64,000 nt of DNA from Sanguinoderma infundibulare (Eukaryota; Basidiomycota; Agaricomycetes; Polyporales; Polyporaceae): positions 62,001-126,000 of the forward strand of contig JAVLRN010000003.1 of the NCBI GenBank assembly GCA_032821775.1. Direction: 5' to 3'. The number at the start of each line of letters is the position of its first letter. Positions within the stretch are counted from its first letter, which is position 1. Positions 32,187 to 42,897 of this stretch are shown in pieces. The translations under genes and the position numbers were made by a program. The notes under the pieces were generated by a model, which was not told the DNA's origin, ran no database searches, and saw only the letters and a list, made by a program, of their open reading frames with translations.

Positions 32187-33442
32187 CGGTTCGCGGCGGC
32201 GCTGCGTCCAGTTGCTCATTTGCAGTTATCGTTATTCCTTTGCTCTTGTAATTGTATTTCGATCATACACATCTGTGCTGATATCAGCGTCATCGCTAGC
32301 TTTTTATAATACTCGTTTGAAGACGGATAGAAAGGAATATCGCGAGGGAGTCTGGGCGTTGCTTCGTCGTCTTGCTGAACGCGCGACACGTCCTAATAAA
32401 TATGCATGACTGGCTGCATGCGGGAATGCGGTGCCGTAAGTCATCTTCACCCCGATAAGGCTATGGGTATGGATTCCGTGGGTCATTGAGACCGGTTCCG
32501 CAGACACTCGGTGCTAAGAAGGACAAAGATTAGGACGTGATCGAGTATGCCAGAGATTGGTAGAATTGAGCGCTCACCGTCGGTTGACAGTAGTTACGCA
32601 TGAGGATCACCACGCCCCTCTGGTAGCAGGATCGACATCGGCGCGGTACGGGACACAATTGCGCGCTTCTTCCGCGCGAAGACCTTGACGGGCGGTCGGG
32701 ACAGGCATTTTATAGGAGCGCGTTCACAAGATAGAAGAGGGAGATCTGAAGTGAGTATAAAATACGAGGTATTCTTGGGGTTCGTTCGAGCGGGAGATGG
32801 AAGTTAGTCGGGGCTTAGCGGGTAGTCTCCCCTCCGGGCGGGAAGCACAGAGAAGTACGATGATGAGGGCACAATTGCATGCGGCACGAGCAGCTTCCGA
32901 GCTGGATTATGGACTGAAACTTGAATGCGACCGAGTTAAGTCGATCGCCCGGAACCATTGCAGCACGCTCGAGGAACACTACAAAGGGAAAGTGTAAGCG
33001 GCGCTGCATGTTTTAACGACTGGATACTCCCTAGTTGCACATACCTTCTGTCATTCCAGATTTGATTGTCTGCCGCACTGATACGTCGCGTTATTGCGAG
33101 ACTATCTCAGACAGTGAAATAAAAGACTTACAAAGCGATGTAGGACATTACATGCATGCAGTCGCGTTTGCAACATGAAAGCAATGAACCCATACACTGA
33201 AGAGGGTTAGCGGGACAAGGACAAGACGTCAGGGGTTAGCCAAGGGGACGGATACGCACACAGAACGGCCAACGCAATCATGTACGACCCTCAGGGTATT
33301 ACTGTAGAGCAGGATGGAGTAGCACGGGTGAATTGAGATTTAGAACATACAGTGAACAAGAGTGATGCTACAACGAAAACAATAAACGACAGCTGTGTCA
33401 AGGGAGAGCATGGTGTGATACAACGGCACAACAACGACAGTC
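32187..33442. other. No gene recognised between D1 and block II
   Basis: The first about 85 bp are the D1 3' flank shared with D2. The remainder has only short frames. The B4 trailing region ends near 33.4 kb. Confidence 0.4.
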
Positions 33443-34164
33443 CTAGTACTATATGGCCACTGTCAGCAGATGATGGAGACAGATCAGAAACCACTACACA
33501 CCTTCATACTGCGATCCAGATACCACTCCAGCTCATACTCCTCGGGATACTCCATCTCGTCGAACACGTCAAGGGCTCGATCCCACATGTCGTCGGAGAT
33601 ATTACGAAGGTCGCGGTTCGAAAACAAGGTGAGAAGGGTAGTCGAGCAATCCCAAGCCTCCACGAGACCCAGTTGGAGATCTGTCCTCTGCTTGAACCAG
33701 ACATCGAAGTTTGCCCACGTCTTGAACGGGTCCAACTGCCCGGCCTTTCGGCCAAGGCAATCGCCGTCTTCTCGAATGTAGGCCGCAATGCCGATGCGCT
33801 CGGCGTACTTGAAGATATGCGTCGAGAGAAATTTGACGCCGTACCAGCAGAGAGGGAGGTCCTGTGGGTCGTCGACATCTACACGATCAGGGTCTAGGTA
33901 GCCAGGAATACAAGGCTGTGGCAGAGCCTGCCGCACGATGTCCTTCTGCAAACAATCGCGTTAGGACCGCAACGAACATAGATGAGATTGAGAACTTGCC
34001 CCCCACACAAACTTGCGCATCGGCAACTTCGAGGATCCCTGCGCACTAGGCAACGATGATGGCGGGCCACTCGAATCAGATGGTTGAGACGATTGTGCGT
34101 CGATAGCGGAAGTGGACATGGATGAGAGAATGAGAGGGGACTGAGCAGAAGCAGTGGCAGTCAT
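33443..34164 (-). CDS. B-family protein, copy B4 (most diverged)
   Basis: Exons 34000-34164, 33502-33945 and 33443-33448, about 204 residues. Leader MTATASAQSPLILSSMSTSA; the exon join reads SSKLPMRKFVWG | KDIVRQALPQPC; the core contains LPLCWYGVKFLSTHIFKYAE, LDPFKTWANFDVWFKQRTDL, ISDDMWDRALDVFDEMEYPE and LEWYLDRSMK; Tyr-stop micro-exon. The first intron starts with GC (GCAAGT) instead of GT, a tolerated GC-AG intron. Many substitutions but no frameshift: the core is still 444 nt as in B2 and B3. Confidence 0.7.
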
Positions 34165-34599
34165 CGTCGTGGTCGTGGTTGAAGGTTGGGAGCGGAGCTG
34201 CGTCGAGCGAGGCGCCTTGGGGACCTCACATTCTCACCATCACATGGCTCCAATTAAGCGCTAGGCATGGGAAGCTTTCAACCACTGATCGACCTCATGG
34301 CCACGGCGGTCACCGGCGGTCACCGGTCAGGCCCGGGCTTTCTGGAGGACAATAGCATCAAAGAACAAAGGATAACGGCGTGCGAATGTGAGCTTGCAGA
34401 TTATACGGACATCAAACTGGCGAAGTTCTTCAACTTAGCCTTGAACACCAACCACATCGATACTGCGTCCTCCGTCCTCACCTTCCCGGCCCCAAATTCA
34501 CTATCTCTCAGGTCTACACGCTCAGTGGTGAGCACTTTAGTTCTCCACGTATACCCTGACACCAACTAACAAGTCTTGTCTCAGTCGCCCATTCGGATC
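34165..34599. promoter_or_regulatory. Shared divergent promoter B4/R2
   Basis: 435 bp between start codons. It contains the CCTTTGTTCTTTG element (reverse strand, near 34370) and the CCAAT-type motif, with an expanded GGTCACCGG repeat not seen in blocks I and III. Confidence 0.55.
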
Positions 34600-37500
34600 A
34601 TGTCCGCGGCGTCGAACCCGGCAGATCCCAGGTTACAGGAGCTCCTGGTGAGCTTATCTCGTAATTTATGTTCATGATCACTCCATGACCATGTTCAATA
34701 GGACGATGAGGACGTTGTGATCCTGAAGAAGTCCACATTCTTCCGCACAGCCAATCACTTGTTTGACTACGGCCAGGAACCAAACAACCGCACCTGGGAG
34801 TACCGCACCTACCCGGCGGTGGAGTACATCCTCCATACCTGGGCCAACACGTTCGATGTCGAATACTCTGCTCTCAGTTGTGGTGCGCAGCATCCTTTAT
34901 TTGATCGTTGGGTCACTAAGGGCGGGGAGATGGATTACCGTTTCTGTCTCCCCGATTATGCCCTGCTCTTCCATACCCCGAAAGCCGGGGGTGGGAATCA
35001 ACATGAGCTGCTTTGTCTCGCTGAGATAAAACCGTTGGGGAATGTTGATCCGGAGACAGAGGAGGGCAGGCATGCAGCAAGCCGCATCTTCTTGTCGACA
35101 TGGGAGCAGAGGCTTAACCAGGCGAGGAATGCCTTCCTCGAACACCCGGACGTGCACATAGTCAAGATTTTGATGATGGCCAGTACATGGTTCAGCGATT
35201 ACACCTACCATCGCTCCGATGTTTTTGGGAACTCGAGCTCTCGTAATGCTGAGTCCTCTGCCGAAGGTCCAGTTACACGGAGCAAGATGGCTGAGCCTCG
35301 AGGTGACGCGAATGAGAGCACGGCATCGTCCAGTACTCAAATGCTGGACGGCGCTCCTCCCAAGAAACGGCAGCGAAGTAGGTCATGCATTTGATAACGC
35401 CGTGCTATTTTACTTAGACACCCATTTCTCAATCCTCACAGCTACATTCCGTGAACCCGTTGATGACAGACCGCTCCGGGACCGGAACAGGGCGACGAAT
35501 CCACCGCTCGGGCGGGACTCTCAGGCTAGCAGTACGCGCAGGCGGGGGTCGAAAGCAACCGTTTCCGGAAAAGATAAGGTGGACCAGGATGACAATCTGG
35601 TTTATAATGTATTCCAGCTTCCGGGCAAGACTGAACTCAATGCTCACTTTCGTCTCTTCCTTCAACAAACCAAACATGCATTCAATTTCCCACATGCCGG
35701 TCCACTCACAAACCAGAAGTCGTGGTTTGACCTGCCCGCTGCTGTTACACCCGAAGGCGATGGGCATGATAAAGGTTTTGTTTTGCCATCGGCCGTAAAC
35801 AAGGTAAGCCAATTGTGCCGCACACATTGTATTGAGACGCTTTTTAACCCATTCTTTGCGCTTGGCTTGCGTGATAGGGTGCTGCGGTAGGGGAGGATTC
35901 CGTCGACGGCATTGACGACAGTGGCGAAGTTGTGGTAAATTTCGTACGTCTTGACGAAGACCCTCTATTCGACAACATCCCTGCGACCCCAGCAAACCGG
36001 CCCAGGACGTTTAACGGTGTATGTGACGCTGTATGAATAGATCTTGAGTGACGATGCAAGCTAATGTCATGTGACCTAGGCTGAAAGGAATGCACTGGTG
36101 TCAAGCAGCAGACGGCACAACATTTTTCCCCAGACCCCCACTCGTTCCCAAAGAATCTTCGACAACACCGAGATCTTCGACAACACCGTGATTCCATTCC
36201 ATCTGCTGGGACCTACACAGGGGATGGACGATGCGGCTTTACTGACTCCGGGCGCGCATGTTCACCAACTTGAACTTGGATCATCGCCGGCTCGAAACGA
36301 CGCCCCGAATTCGAGTCACATCGCCACGCATGCTCGGTCCACTGGCGGGCAGCAAAACAGTCATCGGCTGCCGCCCACAGCGCCCCACATCTCATACAAT
36401 CCTCAGCGTTTCGAAAGCCGGAAACATGCTCTCACTCCGGAAGGTCCAGATGGGGAGCGGTTACCATCCATCATGTCCCCCGGGGGTAGCAATAACCCGT
36501 TTTATGACCCCATCGCTACACAGGACCGCGGTGCCGGAGGCTCCAACTACACCACTCCTTCCGCGACCCAGAAACGCTCGCGTCCGAACCGAGACCAAGG
36601 TGGTCACCGTGTTCAGGCTTCTACCAGCCAGGCGATGCAAGATCCGGAACGCGGATTGCCTGCCGACGACTTGAGAGGCATGCCCTCTATTCCTTCCCGC
36701 CATAAGTCTCCTCTCGTGCCGTCCGCCGAGTCCTCAGCAACTGCTGCTCGGACGCACACATTCGTCGGCACCCGGCCTGGTGACGGTGCAGACTTCGCCT
36801 TCCACCCGGACGTCGTCATGCCGTCTGGGAGGTTGGCTGACTCAGATACACCCCGAGTCCTTCGCAGTCCCGCCACTCAGACTGACGAGCACCTGGGGAT
36901 CCAGGATCAGGAACGTGGGTTGTCTGCCGACGACTTGACACGCACTCTCGGCGTGTCTTCGCACATCCCGTTCCCTGTTGTAGCCTCCTCAGAGTCCAGC
37001 GTGCCCGCGGACACCTCTGCCGTCACTGTCGCTGCGCGCCCCCGCGACCGTAGTCTCAGCTACGGTAGTGTCCACCAAGACGACGACCGTCCACGTGAAG
37101 ATCACGGAACGCGCAGCACAGAAGCTTCCGGCAGCGGGGCGAGGCAAGACATGGACCGCCAGGCTCTCGATGCTGCTGAGGGCAGCACGACAGTAGGCCG
37201 ACTGGTGGGGCTGACCGAGAACCTTCGCATCACTCCGAACGTGCCCCGGGATGTGAACCGTTCAGCTACCCGACCAGGATTGGAATTGTGCTCAATTGAA
37301 CACCTGATTCGTGTGGCTGACGGTCTCGCACCCACGACACCCGGCGGCAAGCATTTGATGCTGGAGAAGCTCCGTCGTAATGGCTTGAACAAGCAGGAGA
37401 TCGAGATAAACTACAACCGATTTTGCGAATTCCTCGACAAGGTGCTGTGGGCCATCGTGCACCAATGGGCCCCGCACGGGCTCGCCGCTGGCAGGATTGG

Positions 37501-37909
37501 TGGTGAAGGATGGCCGCACGGCAGCACGCCGTTCCACGATCCTGAATTCCTTTCCAGGGCTCAGAAGCAGTTTGCTGCAGACTCGCGCGCCAGGCAAAAT
37601 GAAGGCACCATTCAGCACCCCAGTCCAGAAGCACGTCCAACTGCGGGACGTGCGCGGACAAGGAGCTTGAGCTTGGTTGGTCATCGGGGCTTCACGCATG
37701 ATCCGGAGTTGGTAAATGATCCGCGCTATCATGCCTTCTTATTAGCAGTTCGTCCGGTGAGTGTGTCCTTCATACGTTATATGCGGCTTCGCAGGGTTCA
37801 CTTACGTCTGTGCTTCCCTTCGCAGGATCAGGCCTTGCCTAAGGAAAACCGAGATGCGGGCCCTTTGCGCACGAATGCCAGTGGAAAGGGAAAGGAGAAA
37901 CAGTCGTAG
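34600..37909 (+). CDS. R protein, copy R2: PD-(D/E)XK nuclease-like N-terminus, ~1,018 aa
   Basis: Five exons at 34600-34647, 34702-35377, 35442-35803, 35878-36018 and 36080-37909. They total 3,057 nt, the same as R1 although individual exons differ in length. The nuclease-like signature is kept: CLPDYALLFHTPKAGGGNQH then ELLCLAEIKPLG (D, E and K in place), with the upstream helix YPAVEYILHTWANTF. Exon 3 has extra residues (QASSTRRRGSKATVSGKD). Exon 5 keeps the RGL(S/P)ADDL repeats and the INYNRFCEFLDKVLWAIVHQ patch. It is transcribed away from B4 and towards xylanase fragment X3 and B5. Indels relative to R1 and R3 all preserve frame. Confidence 0.75.
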
Positions 37910-38329
37910 TTGATTCATGATGCGGTCGGGTTGCAGAGCGCTTCAAGTCCATATCAGCGAGAGACGTGGAGGAGTACCGAAAGGAATGTCGTGTTAATCA
38001 TCTGCATCACTCGTGATTCGTAAGCACTGTAGATCGTGTTTTCAGAATGTAGCCAGACCCGTGTTGTATGTACTACGGTGCGGCGTAAACATGTGTACGA
38101 AGACCACTGTCAATCCTTGCCGATCAACCGCTGATCGAGACACGGATGTATACGTGCGCCCACAGGGTCAAACGACTCGGAAAGAGAAGCATCGTAACTT
38201 TTTGGCCCTAGAAGGATTAAAATGATCATGGCATACGGGTACCGGTCGAAGTCAGCTCAGGAAGCCGTCTATGGGCTGCGCGACCATGAGTGTGGAGTCT
38301 TGCATGCAAGAAACAGCGGGACGGGGCCA

Positions 38330-38990
38330 AGCTTCAAGCTTCAAGCTTGTCAAGCCGGCACTTCATCGTCGGTGAGATCCCCGCAACACTCGTACAGAAC
38401 ATGCAGTGGTCGTCACGCCCGCAGTCGAGGTTGCGATCACAGAGCTCAACATACGGATGACGCTTCCTGAGACCGCCGCGCTCCTCGAACAGCAGAATGC
38501 TGGGTCACCTCCGCGTGCCGGACGTGCGTCGGCATCACGATATGGCACTTCATCAACAACGTTTGTTTTGTCGGCGCCGGCGACGTGGTGATGAGAGATT
38601 CCGAGGCTGACCGGGGGCGTTCAGTTTAGTTCATTCCCAGCACCTTCCCAGGTCAGGGTGCTGTATGTCCTTGGGATGAGGTCAGTGAGCTTCCAATGCC
38701 GCCGAGAGGCGCTTGTACTGACCTATGTGCAGAACCTGGTCAGGATGGCCTTCGACGGAATGGCAGGTTTTAGGTCCAGCAGCTGCACTAAGGCTGCATC
38801 GCGCGTACTTATGTATCGCTTGCTGCTTCCCTAGGTGGTGGTTTGTCAGACAGAGATGCGCGGTTCACTGGCGTACTGGCATGCAAGTAAAACAGCCATG
38901 GTTCCCGCGACCACAACCTCGGAAACGTCACGGCAGGACAGGATAGCGCATAGTGTGAATTGAGGATCTGAGATACAGAGACCAGCGGTA
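38330..38990 (+). pseudogene. GH10 xylanase 3' fragment, X3
   Basis: Plus-strand HFIVGEIPATLVQNMQW, then after a small deletion [20 protein letters not shown] with the nucleophile Glu retained. In a shifted frame [13 protein letters not shown]; then [17 protein letters not shown], an intron GTCAGTGAGC...GTGCAG, and NLVRMAFDGMAGF. The exon join CPWDE|NLVR is the one expected of fungal GH10 genes. Internal frameshifts show it is dead. Confidence 0.8.
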
Positions 38991-39038
38991 CTACAAGGAA
39001 AACAATAGATGATGGCGATGGATAGCACGACAACATTC

Positions 39039-39757
39039 CTAGTACTGGTGGACATGGTCAATAGATGATTGGGAGCTACGAGCGAGTGACTACGCACCTT
39101 CAGACTACGATCGAGATACCACTGGAGCTGACAAGGGTAGTCCATGTCGTCGAGTACGTCGCAAGCGGCATTCCACATCTCGTCGGTAATGTGAGGCAGG
39201 TCGTGGTTCGAGAATATGGTGAGAAACCTGGTCGAACATCCCCAGACCCGCGCAAGTCCTACTTGAAGATTCGTCTTCTTCTTGAACCAGACGTCAAACT
39301 TTCCCCAGGTCCGGAACGGGTCCAACTCTCCGGCCTTGAAACCAAATCCGTCTTCGACGACGTACGCCGCGAGGCCCATGCGCTCGGCGTATTCAAAGAT
39401 ATGCCTAGAGAGAAATTTGACGCCGTACCAGCAGAGAGGGAGGTCCGTTGGGTGGGCGACGTCCACGGAACAAGGATCGAGGAGGATGGGGATAGAAGTC
39501 TGCGGAAGATGTTTTCGTAGGACATCGTTCTGCACCACATTGTGAGTTTCGCACCACAATGAACCCAGATGTGATCGAGAACTTACCCCCCACACAAACT
39601 TGTACATTGGCAACTTGGAGGATCCCTCCGCATCCGGCGTGGATTCCAGTGATGACGGCTGGCTCGAATCAGACGTTTGAGACGCCTGTGCATCGATAGG
39701 GGAAGTGGACATGGAAGGAAGAATGGGAGGGGACTGTGGAGAAGCAGTGGCAGCCAT
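39039..39757 (-). CDS. B-family protein, copy B5
   Basis: Exons 39597-39757, 39098-39529 and 39039-39044; about 198 residues. MAATASPQSPPILPSMSTSP leader, then SSKLPMYKFVWG | NDVLRKHLPQTS and the conserved core (LSRHIFEYAERMGLAAYVVE, FGFKAGELDPFRTWG, CQLQWYLDRSLK), Tyr-stop. An additional in-frame ATG lies 9 nt upstream (39766). The leader is interrupted by an insertion of about 160 bp (39795-39955), and the promoter homology ends near 40062, so B5 lacks the full shared promoter. Confidence 0.7.
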
Positions 39758-39794
39758 CGTGGTCATGGTCGTGGTCGTGGTTGAATGCTGGGAG

Positions 39795-39955
39795 AACGAA
39801 GAACGGATAAAATTGAACCGACTACGCTACGTTAGCAGCTCAGGTACGTAATGATACCTCACCGGCTCAAACAAACAAGCGCATGTGACGAGCGCAGTCA
39901 AAGTAAGCAGGCGAGACGGTCAGGGAGGGGGAAGGAGGGGGAACGGAGAACAGAT
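39795..39955. repeat. Small insertion in the B5 leader
   Basis: Compared with the other B copies, about 160 bp interrupt the leader between CTGGGAG and GGAGCGGAGC. GGAG occurs at both borders (39791-39794 and 39956-39959). No inverted repeats are seen; origin unknown. Confidence 0.45.
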
Positions 39956-40273
39956 GGAGCGGAGCTGCGTCGAGCGAGACGCCTTGAGGACTCATTCTCA
40001 CAATCACATGGTCCCCTTTAAGCGCTCAGAACCGGAAGCACCGATCGATTTTGACTTGCAATTGGAAAGCATTACACCTGGGAGTCTGTCTACCAGTTTT
40101 CTACGGTGCCGTGAAGTACGCCTGGCTGACACCAAGGATATGGTATACACACAGTATTACGCCGTCCCGCCTAGGGTCGATGGTAGATCTACTAGGTCTT
40201 TCAGTCACCTCACGAGCCCCGGTGATGCTTGATGCTCCCTGCTTCTACATTGCGTCATCTCGAGAGAATTACC

Positions 40274-41975
40274 ATGTCCGCACCTCAAACCATCAGCACG
40301 CAGAGCGGCGACCATCCACACGTTCCCAGTTCCTCGAACGCCGACGGTGATGCAGATCCACCCATGGTCCCAGGTCAACTACCGAGCGACTGTGAGTTCT
40401 CGTCCAGGTGTATTAATCACCAGACTCGCGCGCCGCTCCTCGGCATGCCTGCCCCTACCACTGGAGGCGGCCTCGCAGAGGTCTTCGATTTTCTTCTGTC
40501 AGCAAACCGGATAAAGGAAGCGATGAAGGTGTCACCCCTCGAGATTGCCCGACACAACCTCACATTTGTCCAGATTCTGAAGGACCACCCGGACGACGAG
40601 CAAGTAGCCGATTCGCCATCCGCGCATTGGCCCTGGGCACCACACGCGTGCTCACAGCGCAGGCGACCTCCGATCCCAGCGTCATCGATGACATCTCCCC
40701 GAAGGCCATCGCCACACTCTTCGCCGCCCTGACAGCTCACGCCATCGGACGACGAAAGGGACGTCGCCCGCTCCGCATATCGCAATGCGTGAAGGGCCAG
40801 TCCCCGGGCGCGCCTACGTCGACAAGCAGTGGCTCCTCCTCAGCATTCCCCCGGAACTCCGATCGTTAACGATCATCTACGGCATCGACGCATGGGCAAG
40901 CGCCGTCGAGGCTAGCTGCAGTTCGGACGCCGGAATCGCGGTAGCCGAGATCCTCAGGCTGCAAACCCGAAGCCCGGCGGACCGGTGCGCACCCGGACTG
41001 CTTCTCGCCGACCATCTGCAGCGTACGGAGTTCGTCATCAACCCTGACGTCGGCATGCGCCCCCATTCTGGCACCGTCGCTCACGGAAGGGAAGTCGGCT
41101 TTGCCACGGCTATGTTGGCAGTCGTCATTGCACCGCTAGGGTCAAGGGGGTCGAGCGCCACGGAGGAGAGCGACACGAAGTTAATCTAACATCTTTGCTA
41201 TGTACATCGCGCCTCTGGAGGACAGGGGGAGCCCTGCCGACCTGGATGCAGCAGCGATCGTTCGCCTGCACTACCTGCTCGTCAACGCCAGACGCGACCT
41301 GGCGCTCGAACGTGCACAGCGCACCGTCGAGCACAACCCAGACCTCGCATACGCGCACTACGCGGCCTGCCTCGCCTCCGACGAGTTCCTCCGAAAGTTC
41401 CGCGCGCCCAAGAAGGGCCTCGCCTGCGAAGGCTTGACGCTGTTCTTGGAGCGACAGCTGCTCTACGAGGTCGTAACGCTCGCCGCACAGCACGGAATCG
41501 GTCTCCTGCGGGGCACGATGGCGCGGAATACGACGGACGATGGGCAGGCCCGCTTGGCGATGTCGTTACAGGTTGCGCCCCCGGACGCGCGTCGGTTGCC
41601 CACGGTGCTTCGGAATTGGTACATTGTCCTCAAGATCGTCGTCGAGGGTCCGGAGCCACGAGACCATCTCTCTGAGTACGAGGGGAGTGGGGAGCATTCA
41701 TTCAGTGTCACGGTGCGTTTCAAATGACTGATTGTCAACGGTCCAAAGCCTTCACTCGAGAAGCTCGGCACTGTTGAGGAATTCACGGAGATCCTCCGCG
41801 GGCCGCAAGTCAAGACCGAACGTCAACTCGTGCGTGGATGGCTCTTTGAGAGCTATCGAACCAAGGACGTGAAGCAGTGGGAGCGGCTCGTCGTGCGCCT
41901 TGGCGAGTTGGGTATGTCGGACTCACCACCGGTGATCTCGTCTCGCTAATTGGCCGCCTGGCGTGTCGCAGGGGA
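40274..41975 (+). pseudogene. Decayed protein-coding gene of unknown family
   Basis: From MSAPQTISTQSGDHPH the coding track jumps between plus-strand frames. One frame gives GLAEVFDFLLSANRIKEAMK...LKDHPDDEQ; another gives AIRALALGTTRVLTAQATSD...PKAIATLFAALTAHAIG. A further frame gives GRAYVDKQWLLLSIPPELRS, then LHYLLVNARRDLALERAQRT with YAHYAACLASDEFL, and finally GTVEEFTEILRGPQVKTERQ. The helical, repeat-like content suggests an intracellular scaffold protein, but I do not recognise it. Not all jumps coincide with splice signals, so several frameshifts are likely. Confidence 0.5.
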
Positions 41976-42897
41976 ACGGCCGCAGCAAGAGAATCAGGAG
42001 CGAACTAGAAGCTCCGACCCCGGCCACGTATTTTGAGGCTACGGAGTCGTTTTGACCGGTGAAACCTGTACTGATAAGCTACTGCAGCGTGGCCCGGCAT
42101 CGGCGGGCGTATTCGGGCACAACACCACGATCGTGCAGACCGTGGTTGCTCTCTGACTCTTTGGTCACTGTAGCATACACGAGTGGAACAGAGGAGCACG
42201 AGATGCGTACCATCTTCCTATCCCAGGGCCAGAGCCCAGACGGCGACGGCACGGGGGCTACTCGAGGACTCGCGCGAGCACTGGACGATTTCGTTCCCGC
42301 GCCGATGAGCGCATATAGGCACTCGAAGAGCGCGGGGACGTATCTCGATGTTCAAAGTCGTCTGGTGAACGAAGTAGGCTGGCACATTCGTGTCAGTTGC
42401 TGCATCCCAGAGTATGAGGTACGTAATCCATCCACCTGGTCAGAGAGAAAACGTTGAAGACCGCACAAGGGACCGACCGGCAGGCGTGTATTTACCCCAC
42501 GACACAGGTACTGTAACTCGAGATTGACGTGGTCGTTTCAACGCTCATATCTGCAATTAGTCTGCACAGCCGCGCTGCCCAATAAGCGAGCGCTCGGCCG
42601 TCAGCAGGGAAGCTGTGACGCAAAAACGCTGGTAAGTAAAGCCAGTCGCGCACTACGGGATCGAGATGTACCTTGCGCATCAATGAAGTAAAGATCAACC
42701 GACGGCCCATCTCGCAAGGTCCAGACATGGTACTTGTACTCGGAATAAATAGTTGGATTGTACTTGGAATGAATAGTTGGCGACATCGTCAAACAATTAC
42801 GGAATATCTCGCTGCGCTCAAGGACATGAATACATGCAATATGCCAACAAACCCAGGGCCATGCTGAAAGAAGCGACCACGACCTCAAACGTCCACA
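41976..42897. other. No gene recognised
   Basis: Contains a near-repeat pair GGAATAAATAGTTGG / GGAATGAATAGTTGG at about 42740-42780 and otherwise only short frames. Confidence 0.4.

Larger units (their letters stand above)
33443..40062. repeat. Segmental duplication block II, inverted (B4-R2-X3-B5)
   Basis: About 6.6 kb carrying the same gene order as blocks I and III when read on the minus strand: B5, xylanase fragment X3, R2, shared promoter, B4. It is the most diverged of the three by eye, particularly B4. It lacks a xylanase fragment beyond B4. Confidence 0.8.

Noticed and set aside
38013..38225. 70-codon frame beginning MIRKHCRSCFQNVARP, repeated near 20.4-20.7 and 57.0-57.3 kb
   Set aside because: It recurs only because it lies in the duplicated 3' flank of R. 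It varies in frame and composition between copies and lacks any domain, so it is treated as untranslated sequence.
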